Source of the DNA: Litsea cubeba | Lineage: Eukaryota; Streptophyta; Magnoliopsida; Laurales; Lauraceae | Reading direction: 5' to 3' | DNA length: 64,000 bases | Assembly: GCA_012931725.1 (NCBI GenBank) | Contig: CM022955.1 | Location: 11,620,885 to 11,684,884, forward strand | In this document: positions 23,935 through 35,165 of the stretch, piece after piece | Layout of the letters: every line of letters starts with the position of its first letter | Position numbering within the stretch: the first letter of the stretch is position 1 | Translations under genes and position numbers: made by a program | The notes under the pieces: model-generated | What the model saw: the letters and a program-made list of their open reading frames with translations, nothing else | What the model was told of the DNA's origin: nothing | Database searches by the model: none

Positions 23935-26900
23935 TGTCAGACCCCGACCCAGGTTTGGAATATTTAATTATGTTTTAACCGTGATTAGTGGATAAGTGGG
24001 GTTAGTGGATGATTAGCTTATTTTATTAAACTAGATTAGGTTGTTTGATTAGCTGTGAGAACCGTTGTTAGCCTTTGACTTAAGTTTGACACGGGCCGGG
24101 GCGCCCGTGGATTGTGTGTGAAATTGTTGAGTTTGTTCATGATGCTTGTAAAAATCCCGATTTAGGTGTATTTCGACTTATTTCATCTAGATCGTCAACT
24201 TTCATGTTTTGGCCAACTTGATTTTGTGATCAGAAATCGCGTTTTTCGAGAAAAATGGCAAAATTGACATTTCACACGAAACCTGTACCCAAATTTCGAA
24301 AATTTCAGAAATTGTCAAAAATATACTTTTTGGAAAGTAGAAATTTCGCCGATCATTTTTGTCTTCTTCGTCGTTTTCGTTCGAGGCCCGCAAGTACCGT
24401 TTCTAGGCTTGTGAAGATCGGGGCCCACAATGGCTTGTCTCTTAAGAAGGGAACTCTTCCTTCTCTTTCTTCATTCCATTCCAGCAACTCTATGTGCTAG
24501 GGTTTTTCCTCTTCTTCCTTCTCACTCTCTCTCATCTGAAACTCTCACTTGGTGAGGTACTCTTGAAGGATTGATCTCCTCAAACTCTTCCTCCTTCTTC
24601 AAGCTTCCCAAAGATACCATTCTTGAGGAGTTTGAGCTAAGAGAAGCCCCTTCTTCAAGCCTCTCTTCTTTGTTAGGGTTCCTCAAGGTAAGCATTGGTT
24701 TCCTAAACTCAAGATCCTTGTTTTCCTCTCCATTTGGAGTGCTTTAAACCCATTTGCTAAGGTTTTCATTGAGGATTCACAAATGTTGACTTTTTAGGGT
24801 TTCTTGGGAAAATTTTTGGGGTTTTTGTAGATTTGGAGCTTGAAGCTCTAAGGCTTGGTTTAAGGAGTGATTTTGATCTTATCTTGGCTAGAGGCAAGTA
24901 TATTTCAACAATTATATGATGTTTTTCTCTCATTGGCTCTATTTCTTGATTTCCCTTTTTGTGTTAATCTCCTTTAGTTTATGGTTTGCTTTGATTTAAT
25001 GAACCATCTTAATAGTTATCTTAATTTATGTTATTGCTCTATTATGCATTGGAAGTTTGTTCTCTTTATGGCTTCTTGAAGAGTTTGTTTCATTTGTTCA
25101 AGTGGGTGTTCAAAGAAATGGAAAAGGACTTGGATTTCTTTAAAAAGTGTTGAGTTTGTGTTAATTAAATGATTATGGATGATGATTTAATAATTTGTGG
25201 AGGTTGAGAAGAGGCCCAAGATGTTGTGGAAGTGTGTATGGAAGAAAGGATTGAAAGGGGATTGAAATGATCAAGAAAGAAGAAGAGAAACAAAAAGGAA
25301 AAGAGGAATTTTGCACTCGGGCTGGACTGGGCAGGCCCAGTCCGCTCGAGCGACCCACTGGGTCGCTCGAGCGGACCAGGCACTGTCTGGGTCCGCTCGA
25401 GCGACCCAGCTTCTGTCTGGGTCCGCTCGAGCGGACCTGGGTCCGCTCGAGCGAGCCCAGCTCAGTCTGGGCTCGGGTCAGTCAGTTTTTGGGGCCTGTT
25501 CTCAGGGCTCCTTTGGGCCTATTTTAAGGTCAGTTCTTGGACCATTTTTAGACCTATTGATGGGCTATTTCAAGACCTGACATTGGACTGTTTTATGGCC
25601 TGAATCCTGGGCTACCTTAAGGACTGAATTGGGCCTGATTAAGTGGACTGTTTGAGTATTGGGGAAGGACAGTCGTGGGCCTGATCAAGAAGGGATTTAA
25701 ACCTACACTTTTAAGGACACATTATATATAATTTCAAGCCCACTTCGGGCCTATGTCCAAGCTCAATTCAGCCCCTAAACTCTCTCCTATAAGTGAAGCC
25801 CATTCAACCTTTTCAAGCCTAGAATTCATGGTGAGAAGCGTCTTGGACTATGACCAATACCACTTAGGAAAACCTTAAGTCTGAATGTACACTTAATCCC
25901 TTATGATTGTCAATGATCTTCGGTGGCACCAAATCACTATCTTTTAATGACAATAAAGGGGTCAAATGTATATCGAGACTACCCGCTTAGTCGACCGAAC
26001 CATCATACATTCTTTTGTGTAAAAGACTTTTGTTTTGGTTCTTTCTCCAATTCTTTTATTGCTTTGAAGTGGGTTACCCCTCATACTTTAGAAAGGATGA
26101 AACTACTCACTTGTTTTGCTTGGCTTTGCCCATATGCATTTGTTTGGAGTAGTTCTCTATCGACTTTGGAAATGTATCTTATAAATAGAATTGCATTTCT
26201 TCGAGGTTTCGGATTTTCACTAAAATGGCACCACTAGGCTTAGGTCACCTTGTCGGACTGATCATCCGGCTTGGGGTCTTTATTTTTGTTTGCCAGCTGC
26301 AGTTTGGATTCTGTTTGTACCGACCATGGCAACGGTAATTATCCGGTCCCACGAGTAGTGGCTACGGTTTTGTCTGATAACGACTATGTCGTTCCGGTTC
26401 CACGATTAGTGGCTACGGTTTGTCTGCTCCGGTTACTTCGGTAACAGGAGAATATAGCTTTATGTGGGTTGCCAATGTTTTTATGCATTGATGTTCATCT
26501 CATGGCATTTATTTATGTTACTCATCATGACATTGGATTTGTAAACCATCGAGATGTATCTTCTATCTTTACTTCGACATTGTTATTAATCGTGATTTCA
26601 TCGCAGCCCTTACTTATCATGTTTTGTTTTACTTTCATCCTATTATTGTTGTAATTGCTTGCCAGACCGTCGTGTCTGACTCTCTTTTGTTTGGTGTCAG
26701 ATGTCGATCCCCTCGCGGTTGAGGCGCATTTCGAGGCAGAACCTATAGTTCCAGCGGAGGGCGAGTGGCGGCCCGATGACGTCGTTTAGACGTCGGGTTG
26801 CCTTGGAGCTGCGATCACATTTTTGGGGATTTCATGATATACATTTTGGGTTTTTGTCATGGCCATTGTTGGCTTATTTTCTTTTGGGAAATTTGTAATT

Positions 26901-27214
26901 AATGACTAACTTACTTTTGTATCAACGTTAAACTAATTTTGGGGCCACGGTAAAATGTTTCTCTTTTGATGCTAGTCTCTTGCGTTCTCATTTTATACCC
27001 TTTTGAGAGACTTTTATGTTTGCTACAAACGCTTCCGCGTAAGTCATTTGTATGAAAGTGATTCTTATACATCACTATTGGATCGGATTCCGTGAATCCT
27101 TACCGCGGAAACCTGTGGGAAACTAGCGTGTGCGGGCGGAATTTTCCGGCCCGTCGCGCCACGTCCCCGGATTAAGGCCTCGTTTAGCGGGACCCTCGGT
27201 CCGGGGGCGTGACA
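23935..27214 (+). repeat. Gypsy 3' LTR (3,280 bp)
   Basis: Same ends as the 5' LTR (TGTCAGACC and GTGACA). Most differences are single substitutions, homopolymer length changes and rearranged units in the CTCGAG microrepeat block at 25335-25460. The 37-bp palindrome at 25340-25376 is conserved, but its central base is C instead of G. Confidence 0.95.
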
Positions 27215-27219
27215 ACTTT

Positions 27220-27889
27220 CCTTGGAGGCTTTTGATTGGTTCATATCCTTTGACATGGCTATCGATTTGTATGGCAAGTTTTGATTGGTGGAGAGGTTAG
27301 AGTTTGATGAAATATTTTCTATTTTCTATATAAAAAAAATCTGCAATTGTAGGGGTTTGAACCCATAACCTGTTTCTTAGACACCAAGGTCTAATCAATA
27401 CACAAACCACTCATTTGTGTTAGAAAATGACTTCTTTTATTCTTATAAGTCTTCTCTTATTTTGGAATTCTTCAACACTTCCTAAGACTTCTTCACCAAG
27501 ATTTCTTCATGTAATTTCTTTATTGAAATCCCTTCTTGATGCATTAGAACACTAGCTAGAAGGTTGGGGTGATCGCGGGGTCCACCTATACAAGCGAAAT
27601 TACATAAAAATGCACTATAAATAATCAGATATATACACAAAAACTTTGCCGCTTCATATCTTCCTCGTCTGAACTTTATGAATGCAAATGAGTAGGCGAT
27701 TCCACTCATAATTCCACGTCCAATGCAATGATGCAAACAAACGACGTCATTTTATGAGTTAAAACGAAGTTATAAGCGATCATAATCCGATAATCCGTTA
27801 ATTTGATATAATGATAAAATATATATGTAAAGCAAATGATATGCACATGGGATGCTAATAAGACTCAAAGTAATGAGGCGTAAAATATA
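27220..27889. other. Right part of the middle element, no gene
   Basis: Continuation of the sequence interrupted by the gypsy element. No coding region. A GGGTTTGAACCC word at 27352-27365 resembles a tRNA-type B box and might be a SINE relic, but no complete SINE is visible. Confidence 0.4.
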
Positions 27890-28333
27890 CAATATTTAAC
27901 ACTCGTCACTCTCTCGCTTCTTTTCTCCTCTGGCTCCCTTCTAGAGAGTTTAGGGTTTTCTTCATCTTGGAGATCTCACCATTCTCCTTGAGAAGATCTC
28001 TATAAGAGGGTCATAGCATGGAAGATCATGAGGTGTAAGAGATCCTTCTTGTTCTTGCGAAAGAGTTTCTCAACTATCTAAGCGATAAACTCCTCGATTA
28101 GAGCACAACTGGGCTCCCAAGATATATATCTACTTTATCTATTCTTGTAGATTATATGGGTGCATATTGCTGCTATTTTCTATCTTCTAGACAGTGTTTC
28201 TGCTTCTCTTGATACATGAGAAAGGGGTTTTTGGATCCTGGATTGGGTTTCTGGCCTTACGGGTAGTTGATCCTTGTTTCAAGTGAGTCAAAATTTCAGA
28301 AAACCTATCCACAAGGCCCACCTACTTCTAACA
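27890..28333 (+). repeat. Copia-type LTR, right piece
   Basis: Matches the 3' part of the solo LTR at 58551-60352 (reverse complement), with shared blocks such as GAGCACAAC, GCTATTTTCTATCTTCTAGA, GTAGTTGATCC and AAACCTATCC followed by GGCCCACC. It ends CTAACA at 28333, as the solo LTR does. No initiator tRNA-Met primer site follows, so the internal region is not evident. Confidence 0.75.
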
Positions 28334-29126
28334 ATACTAGACCGGGCTCAATTTCTCTCATCAAAACTTTGCCAGGTCAAACAAGGGTTTTGATCGTTTG
28401 GAGGCAGAGTTTGCTCTGCAATTGTGGAGTCATCAGGACTTGGATTCTCGATCCGTATTTCGCTTGCATGTTTGTTGTGAATGGATCTTTGCAAGGGTGC
28501 CGAAATCAAGGCAGTTTGATAGCTAGATAATGAGTGATTCATATATATCGATATCACTCGGACTTGTCAATGGAATTGAGCCTCAAGTTATAGTTGAAGT
28601 TTGATGAGAAGATGAGTTTTGCTCAAAGTTCAAGTGTCGGTTCAACATGTCGGAATGTTAAAGAATAAAAACCCTGCCATCGGTGTAGGGACGTACCATT
28701 CAACAAGGTTTGCTTGATATTCATACGGCTCAAATTGTGCGGAATCCAAGTCAAGTTGGAGGTTGTTGGGTTTATGTCTTGTATTCTGGATTGACTGGAG
28801 TTGTTCGTTGGGTTGGTCAACGACCATGTTAGAGTCAGGGGTATTATAGTCTTTGTACTGGGCCTTTCTTGGGGGCTAAGAAAGTAGAGATTATATATAT
28901 GATGTAATTTGTAACCCTAGATTATATGAGACAGTAACAAATGTGAGAGCTACTCTCTCTCGTGGGTATTAGAGTATTCCAAACCACATGGGGTTAAAGG
29001 AAAGCCACGTTTCTTTTCCGCGGACGTAGGCGTACTTGCCAAACGACGTAAAATCTCTATATGTGATTTTTTCTTTCTTGTGTGCTTGATTGATCGTTCA
29101 ATCGCATTTGTTCACACTTCCGCACA
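28334..29126 (+). repeat. Possible 3' end of another copia-like element with short LTR
   Basis: 28334-28756 has no recognisable gene. At about 28751-28763 a purine-rich AAGTTGGAGGT precedes TGTTGGGTTTATG (28764), the usual arrangement of a copia polypurine tract and LTR start. The stretch to about 29126 ends TTCCGCACACA. The LTR call is tentative because no partner LTR is present. Confidence 0.35.
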
Positions 29127-30330
29127 CATGCGCACGACAAAAGTTAGAGTATTTCAACTTGAAAAGAAAGACATGTTAGTTGGTCAATTGAACTTTTTTG
29201 ATGTATTGTATGAAATACTTGTTTCAAGGTGGAATAAGAGTCTTACCCCTCTATATTGTGCTGCACACTCACTCAATCCTAAATACTATAGTTATCCACA
29301 ATGGAAAATCGAGGAAATTGAACAAGGGGGAGGGGGGTTCCATGTAAAAGAAATATTAGGGGAAGGGAGAAATATAAAATAAACGTATTAATTTCCATAA
29401 TTTGTAGGGGATTTCTTCAAAATTTTAAGCCATTTTCATATATGCGTGGGGGCTTCAGCCCCTGGATCCATATACCTGGGTCCGCCCTTGGTTATGCATG
29501 GCTTATTGGAGGAGGTAGAGCAGTCAAACATGCTGCTCCAAATAAGGATTCAAAAGTATCATGTAACCGAGTTACATATTTTGATCGTCTATTTCTACCA
29601 GAAAAAGAGAATTTAATGTAGAGTTTGAAAAATCTTGCACACCTTCTAGTTATTTTAGTAACCTATATGTGATGGAAGATATGAACGCTTATGATCCTCA
29701 TGTATGGTGGGGGAAGCATGGATTTAGTGCTCCAATGTTATTAGAGTTAGCATCAAATTAAAGCTTCTCTCTCAACCCGCATCATCATCTTGTTGCAAGA
29801 GAAATTGGAGTACATATTCTCAAATTCATATTATCAAAAGAAACAAGCTTACAATTGGAAGTGTAGAAGATTTGGTATATGTACATAGTAATCTCTATTT
29901 ACTTTCAAGAAGGAAGAAAGAATACAAGTAATTAATTTTTATTTCATTATAATGCTCAACACATTTAAGTCACACCTACTATGTTTTTTTATTTAATTTT
30001 AAAATATTTAGTTCTTATGATTGCTCAAGTCATAAAATACTATAATTGGTTTAATATTTTGAATCTCATAAAAGCACCATCCCAATATTGGGATGTTGGA
30101 GTTGGAGATGAATTCCATGAAAAACCATGCAACAGTTGCTTAACATTGGATGATGATGAAAAAATCATTTTGGGGATTGAAGAACAAGACATGGAAGAGA
30201 GAATTCAACAACCATAATATGAAATGATGTTGGTGCATCATCCTCTCATTTGTGGTACCAGTGGAAAGGATGAGGGAGCTCAGTTTGAACAAGTATTTGA
30301 TTCTAATGATGATTATTGACTAGTGGACAC
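29080..30330 (+). pseudogene. Decayed hAT-type transposase, C-terminal part
   Basis: The first segment reads FFDVLYEILVSRWNKSLTPL then CAAHSLNPKYYS, matching the plant hAT/DUF659-type transposase region with the conserved AHSLNP. After a disturbed stretch, 29650-29930 gives DPHVWWGKHGFSAPMLLELA, RENWSTYSQIHIIKRNKL and VEDLVYVHSNLYLLSRR, corresponding to the hAT C-terminal dimerisation domain (usually NWS-Y). A final exon-like segment YWDVGVGDEFHEKP to about 30320 fits the acidic tail. Frame changes and stops (for example at about 29759) make it a pseudogene. Confidence 0.65.
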
Positions 30331-30900
30331 GAATTTGGATGATAAATTTTTTTTTTTAAGTTAGAAAACTTGTTACTTGTTAGACTTTGTTGACATAATT
30401 TTCAAGTTGTTACTTGTTAGTAGACTTTGTTGATAGAACTTAGAAGTTATGACTTGAAATTTATGAATTGCAATGTCTAATATTTTATATTTTATGCTTA
30501 ACTACTTTTATAATTGAAAATAGTAGACTTTAGAACTGTAATGCATATATACTCATATGAGTGATCAAGCAAGTGTGCTTCAAAATCTCTTCATAAATCA
30601 AGATTTGCTGGAAATCAAGATATGCAACATCAGCTTTTATTTTATCTTTACTATTTTTGCTAATATATGTGTACTTATATTAATGAATTTCTAGGCTTAT
30701 AAACTTAAATTATCCATCAATATACTAATTCTGAATAATTACTGTCACATGATGTTCGTGTCCATATCCATGTCATATCCCCGTGTCCGTATCATATCTT
30801 AGGTGATACTGTACCCCTCCTAGATTTTTGAAGTTGGCGAGTTGAGTCCCCATTCTCCATGTCCGTGTCCGTACCCGTGTTCGTATATGGGCATCATAGC
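30331..30900. repeat. AT-rich sequence with a CCGTGTCCGTATC block
   Basis: No gene. 30745-30895 contains repeated GTGTCC / GTATC / ATATCC words, similar in type to 11590-11660 and 45800-45890. Probably the edge of a dispersed non-autonomous element. Confidence 0.35.
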
Positions 30901-30978
30901 CCGAACCTGGAGTCCTAATGAGTCTTCATCACATGCCCAAGAGTTCTAGTGTCTTTCAATCCGCTAGAATTGTTTAAT

Positions 30979-31710
30979 GCTTTTATACCAAGCGTGTCAC
31001 ACTCCAGACCTTGAAGAAACCCTCTGAATTTTAGGGTGCGACTCGTGCGGGGTCCACAAGAGGTGGCAATTTGCCCTGCATCATGTGTGTTCTCATGGGA
31101 TTCACATGTGTGGATGCATACGATCCCCATCATATTTACATCATATTTAGTGGAAGCATATGTAAATATCAAGTAATATAGCATATAAAAGTATCTAAGT
31201 TGGGTAATTTGATGTCCTGTCATTAGAGCATAAACAAATCCAACAAAAGTAAAGTAATGCGGAAGCGTAAAAGGTTCAATCATTAATGCATGTTTTAATC
31301 CAAACCAAAGCCACAAGGCTAAAATAACTAGAACTAGGAAGGAAGTAAGCAAAGCTCTAATGCCCTCAAGATGTCGCCACTCTCACCATGGATGTCTACA
31401 CGACATTATCCGGAGACTACTTAAACTAAAGTTTTTGGCGTCTCCTCATGAAAATATTAACAAGAAGTTGATTGTAAATTTAAGAAAATATAATAACATA
31501 AGCATGTTGCATGATACATATAATTGAAGACAAATAGATTGTAACGACAGAAATAAATGCGAATATATAAGCATGATAGTGCAAGTAAATAGATTGACAT
31601 CATGTGAATCATGTCAGATAATTCTAAGCAAATGCAAACTACCAAAATGGCAATCCACATGAACGCATTCTCTCAAAGGGCACGATACAAGGGAGATGTA
31701 TGTGGTGAGA
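30979..31710 (-). repeat. Chromovirus-like LTR 3' part with primer site (minus)
   Basis: On the minus strand an LTR-like end GAGTGTGACA (30995) is followed by TGGTATAAAAGC (30979-30990), a primer binding site with two mismatches to the usual TGGTATCAGAGC. The LTR interior shows the ACGCTTCCGCA word and a GATAATGTCGTGTAGACATCC block, equivalent to ACGCTTCCGCG and GATGACGTCGTTTAGACGTC in the 15792-19070 LTR. The LTR start on the right is not found. Confidence 0.5.
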
Positions 31711-31715
31711 GCTAG

Positions 31716-34200
31716 TGTAAGGTACCCAACCTTAATTGCGTCATTAATCTAATTAATTACCATATTAGTCAATTAAGTGGATTTAGTGCTTGAGCGAGTT
31801 TTTTTATCATTAGAAAGATGTTCGCGAAGTTTTGTGCGATTCTGATCTCGTTTGAGTATAGCAGAGGGTAGTTTCCAATTTAGAAAAATTGAGTGAGATT
31901 TTCTAAAAATTCTTTTTTCGCCGATTTTGGGTTCTCGTTGGAAAGGCCTTATTGTCCTCTTCGATTTTCATTGTTGACTCTTCTTGATCCGACGCATCAG
32001 AGTTCATCAAATTTTGTCATTTCGTCGATTTCGCTCACTTCGGGTCTAAATGCGATTTTCTGGAAATCACCCGTATAACACCATCGACCCCTTGTTTCAT
32101 TCCTCTTCTTTCATTTCATTTTTCATTAAGGAGCTACTTGAGTTCTCTTCTCTTCTCCCCTTCTCATGTCCAAGGCCACTTCAAGCCAAGGATCTCTTCT
32201 CTAAGCAAGTCAAGAACATGATCTTCTTTCATGGGTCTTCTAGTCTCCGTAGTGGCAATTTGGTGAGTTTCCCCTAACTTTTTCTCATTCAAATTCCATT
32301 CTCTAGTCACCTTTGACCTTTCATGTTGCTCAATTTCCTTCGATGATTGTAGAGAGATTGAGGAGAGTGAGTTAGGCTTGGTTGAGATAAAGAGTGATTT
32401 GGAGAGCTTCTTCTTCCCAAGGAAAGTGGATTAACCTTGTATATATTGCATGCATGTGATATTGTTGAATTTTTATTATCAAATTGCATAGACAAATCTT
32501 AATTCCAAGCTTGATTATGTATGTTATTGTATTCACATGCTAGCTTAGGAATTTGATTGAATTGGACTTGAATTAAGAGTTAGGTTGGCTCAAATGTGTT
32601 GCACTAATGTTTAAATGTGTAGGAAGAAGGGAATTCTGGTGCAAATGGGTGAAAGCCCCATTTATGAATCGAAATGGCTTCAGAACTCTGCATAGGAGTC
32701 TTACGATTAGCTGTACAGGTGGTTGTACGGCTATCCATAAGCCCACTGCAGGTTCTAGTTGTAGGAAATATCGTCCAACTTGAGAGCATTGCCTAACAGG
32801 CTCTTCATCGGCGGGCTGTATGGCTAGCCATACTCAGACAGAACCTATATTATATTCTGACCGACAGGCAACCTGAGGGTTGCTTGTTTCAAACTTATTC
32901 TACGGTTAAGGGCTTCAACCTAAGTTTGGACCTTAGAGTCGGAACCCTTGACCCTATCCTTGCATGACCTAGATGGGGAAATTGTAAATGGAGCACAAGA
33001 GCTTGGTGTGCTTCATCGGTTGTCCGAGGAATTGTGTGGGGTTCGTCTTTAAACCGAATGCTCATGGAACCGAGGACAATGGTGCCCGCTAACTCCAGAA
33101 CACCAAGGGCTCACCTAAAGGGCACTTATGCCTTAGTATCCATACGGACTCAGCTGAGGTCATGTATCATACACAATTGATAGCCAAAGACCTATGACTG
33201 GCTTGTAATTCCTTCTTGACTTGTAATCGAGTATCCATTGCTTATCCATTTCCTTGTATACTCTATCCATAAGATACGCTTATAACTTGTAATATATAAA
33301 GGGATGTATGATGGATTGTTTTGGACTTGGACTTAGAGCGTATCCTTAGGGACCTTTGTATACATCTTGAACTTGATGGTCAGTTTAGCTAGGTGACGTA
33401 TTGTTGGGTGGAATATGATGGAGGACTATTCAATATGGATTTGGGACTTGTTGGAAATAGCCTTGACCTGGACTATAGCTTGGAGCCTAGCCAAATGTAC
33501 TCAGGCACCAAAGGGCCATAAATTATTCGACTACAGTAGGATCCACTGTGGGGAGGATTGCATTCATTAACCAGCTACAACTTAGGGTATGTTAGCAGGT
33601 GGCTCGGACACAGCTCACGAGTGGGCAAATGACATTGGGTGTCGTTCACTAGGTGTAGGATAGTGGCAGGCGGCTCGGACGTCGTCGTTATATATCCCTA
33701 GTAGGTGGCTCGGATACCACTAGAGCCGGACTATGGGTATTTGCAAGCGCCTCGATGTCGTTAGTACCCACAGGAGGTGACTTGGACGCCCTCCGAGTCT
33801 TATCTTGTGATTGCATGATACAAGTGCTGGTGGTTGCCCATTGCTAGATGCTAAGACTTATGATTCCACATGATTCCTTATTTATTACTCATGCTTAAAT
33901 GTCTAGCTATCTTTTATTTGATAACTCATGAATTACTTACCTTTCTTTTATTCTTACTTGAAACATGTTAACTTTTATACATTACTTATTTACTTGCCAA
34001 CGTTTCCTAACTTTATTTACCTTGGTGTGTAGATGACACCACCTACCCCGAGCCGGAGGTTGTGGCGATCCTAGAGGATCCTCGGCCAGAGGACTTCCAC
34101 GAGTGGTGTGCTGACGATGTAGCCTAGCATCGTCTCTCCGAGCACCCGATCACTACATTTGGGGCACCTACTTATTCTATGTTTTGGGTCTTTTGTTTAT
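31716..34200 (+). repeat. Chromovirus-like LTR, 3'-truncated
   Basis: Starts TGTAAGGTACCCAACC, like the other chromovirus LTRs (TGTCAGACCCCGACCC, TGTAAGACCACGACCC). It runs through a leader-like part, a degenerate repeat of GGTGGCTCGGA words at 33595-33790, and the LTR-tail block CCTTGGTGTGTAGATGACACC to about 34140. No primer site or gag follows. No gene inside. Confidence 0.5.
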
Positions 34201-35165
34201 TTTTCATGTCTTTTGTACCATGTAAAGTGTACTCTCATAGGAGAGACCCGCTGTGATAGCGTGTTAGAGGCCATGTACCAACCCAAAAGCTCAAGATATG
34301 TGGAAGGCCCAAACAGGTATATAAAGAACTATCCAATTTAGGACTTGGACGATGTGGAATGTGGGACTTCCTAACATAACCTCTCCACCCTCGAGGCTTC
34401 TTCTGCGGTTCTTGCACTTGCCAGGTGCTTTCACTCATCACTTTCTTTGTTCCTAGCTCCTCTTTCTTTGTTCCTAGCTCCTCTTTCTTTGTTCTTTTTT
34501 CTTTGTTCTTTTCTTTCTTTTCTTGCTCTCTTTCCAAAAAAATTTTCCTCTATGCTCCTATAGAGACCCCTAACAACTCCTCTCGACTTAACAATCCAAG
34601 CCACCAATCCAACCACCTTCCCTAATGACCTTTCTCATCTAACCCACAGAACCATACTCGATTATCCACTTACAAGTTCCCATCTTCAAAGGCCCCAATC
34701 CTCTAACTTCAAGTGGACACATTATCAAGAATTACAAACACAACCGAATATCAAAGAGGATCCACTCATGCCCCCATTCAATTGGCATTCTTTCAAAATG
34801 TAACTCGGGCCGTAGGAGTGGTTGTCGGCTCAACCCAAGCCAACTTTATGTTGATAATTTCAAACCCAAACTTGAACAAGATGCTTGTAAAACCTAACCA
34901 TAACCAACGAGATCCCACCCAAGTGCTGCATCCACACATTCATTAGAAGAATTGCATACAGTAGCAAGTAAAGGAAAGGATCCACATTGCACTAGCAAAC
35001 AAAGAAAGGAAACTACATTCGAACAGACACGGATAATTACAATAGCTAACATCTCTGCTGCAACTGATATGTTGTACGGGATGGCAGCGACATAATATTC
35101 GACGGTGCCAGCCTATGTGGATGTGCCTTTTTGTTAGATGGATGGATTGATTGTAAGATATTTGT
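34201..35165. other. No recognisable gene; short pyrimidine-rich repeat
   Basis: No coding region supported. 34440-34520 contains repeated CTTTCTTTGTTCCTAGCTCC units grading into CTTT-rich sequence; the ORFs across it are low complexity. Confidence 0.4.

Larger units (their letters stand above)
15792..27214 (+). mobile_element. Complete Ty3/gypsy chromovirus, Tekay-like
   Basis: Full-length element of 11,423 bp: 5' LTR, primer binding site, gag, protease, RT, RNase H, integrase, chromodomain, polypurine tract, 3' LTR. It is flanked by a perfect 5-bp target duplication ACTTT (15787-15791 and 27215-27219). RT before integrase defines gypsy; the C-terminal chromodomain-like segment and long LTRs point to the Tekay/Del lineage. 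The LTRs are 3,279 and 3,280 bp and nearly identical, so insertion is recent. Four single-base frame changes interrupt the polyprotein. Confidence 0.95.
14561..27889. mobile_element. About 1.9-kb middle element split by the gypsy insertion
   Basis: The copia-type LTR is interrupted here by foreign sequence flanked by an 11-bp imperfect direct repeat, CAACATTTAAC (14550-14560) and CAATATTTAAC (27890-27900). Removing the nested gypsy (15792-27214) leaves about 1.9 kb: 14561-15791, AT-rich and starting CGTAAGACTACGGTGTCGTC, and 27220-27889. I see no coding region and no clear terminal inverted repeats, so the class is undecided; a target repeat of 9-11 bp would be compatible with a Mutator-like element. 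Confidence 0.5.

Noticed and set aside
27338..27420. Minus-strand SINE suggested by GGGTTTGAACCC
   Set aside because: Only a B-box-like word is visible; no A box at the right spacing, no poly-A end and no target repeat.
30915..31352. 145-codon minus-strand ORF
   Set aside because: It lies in an LTR-like region with a primer site and has no recognisable domain.
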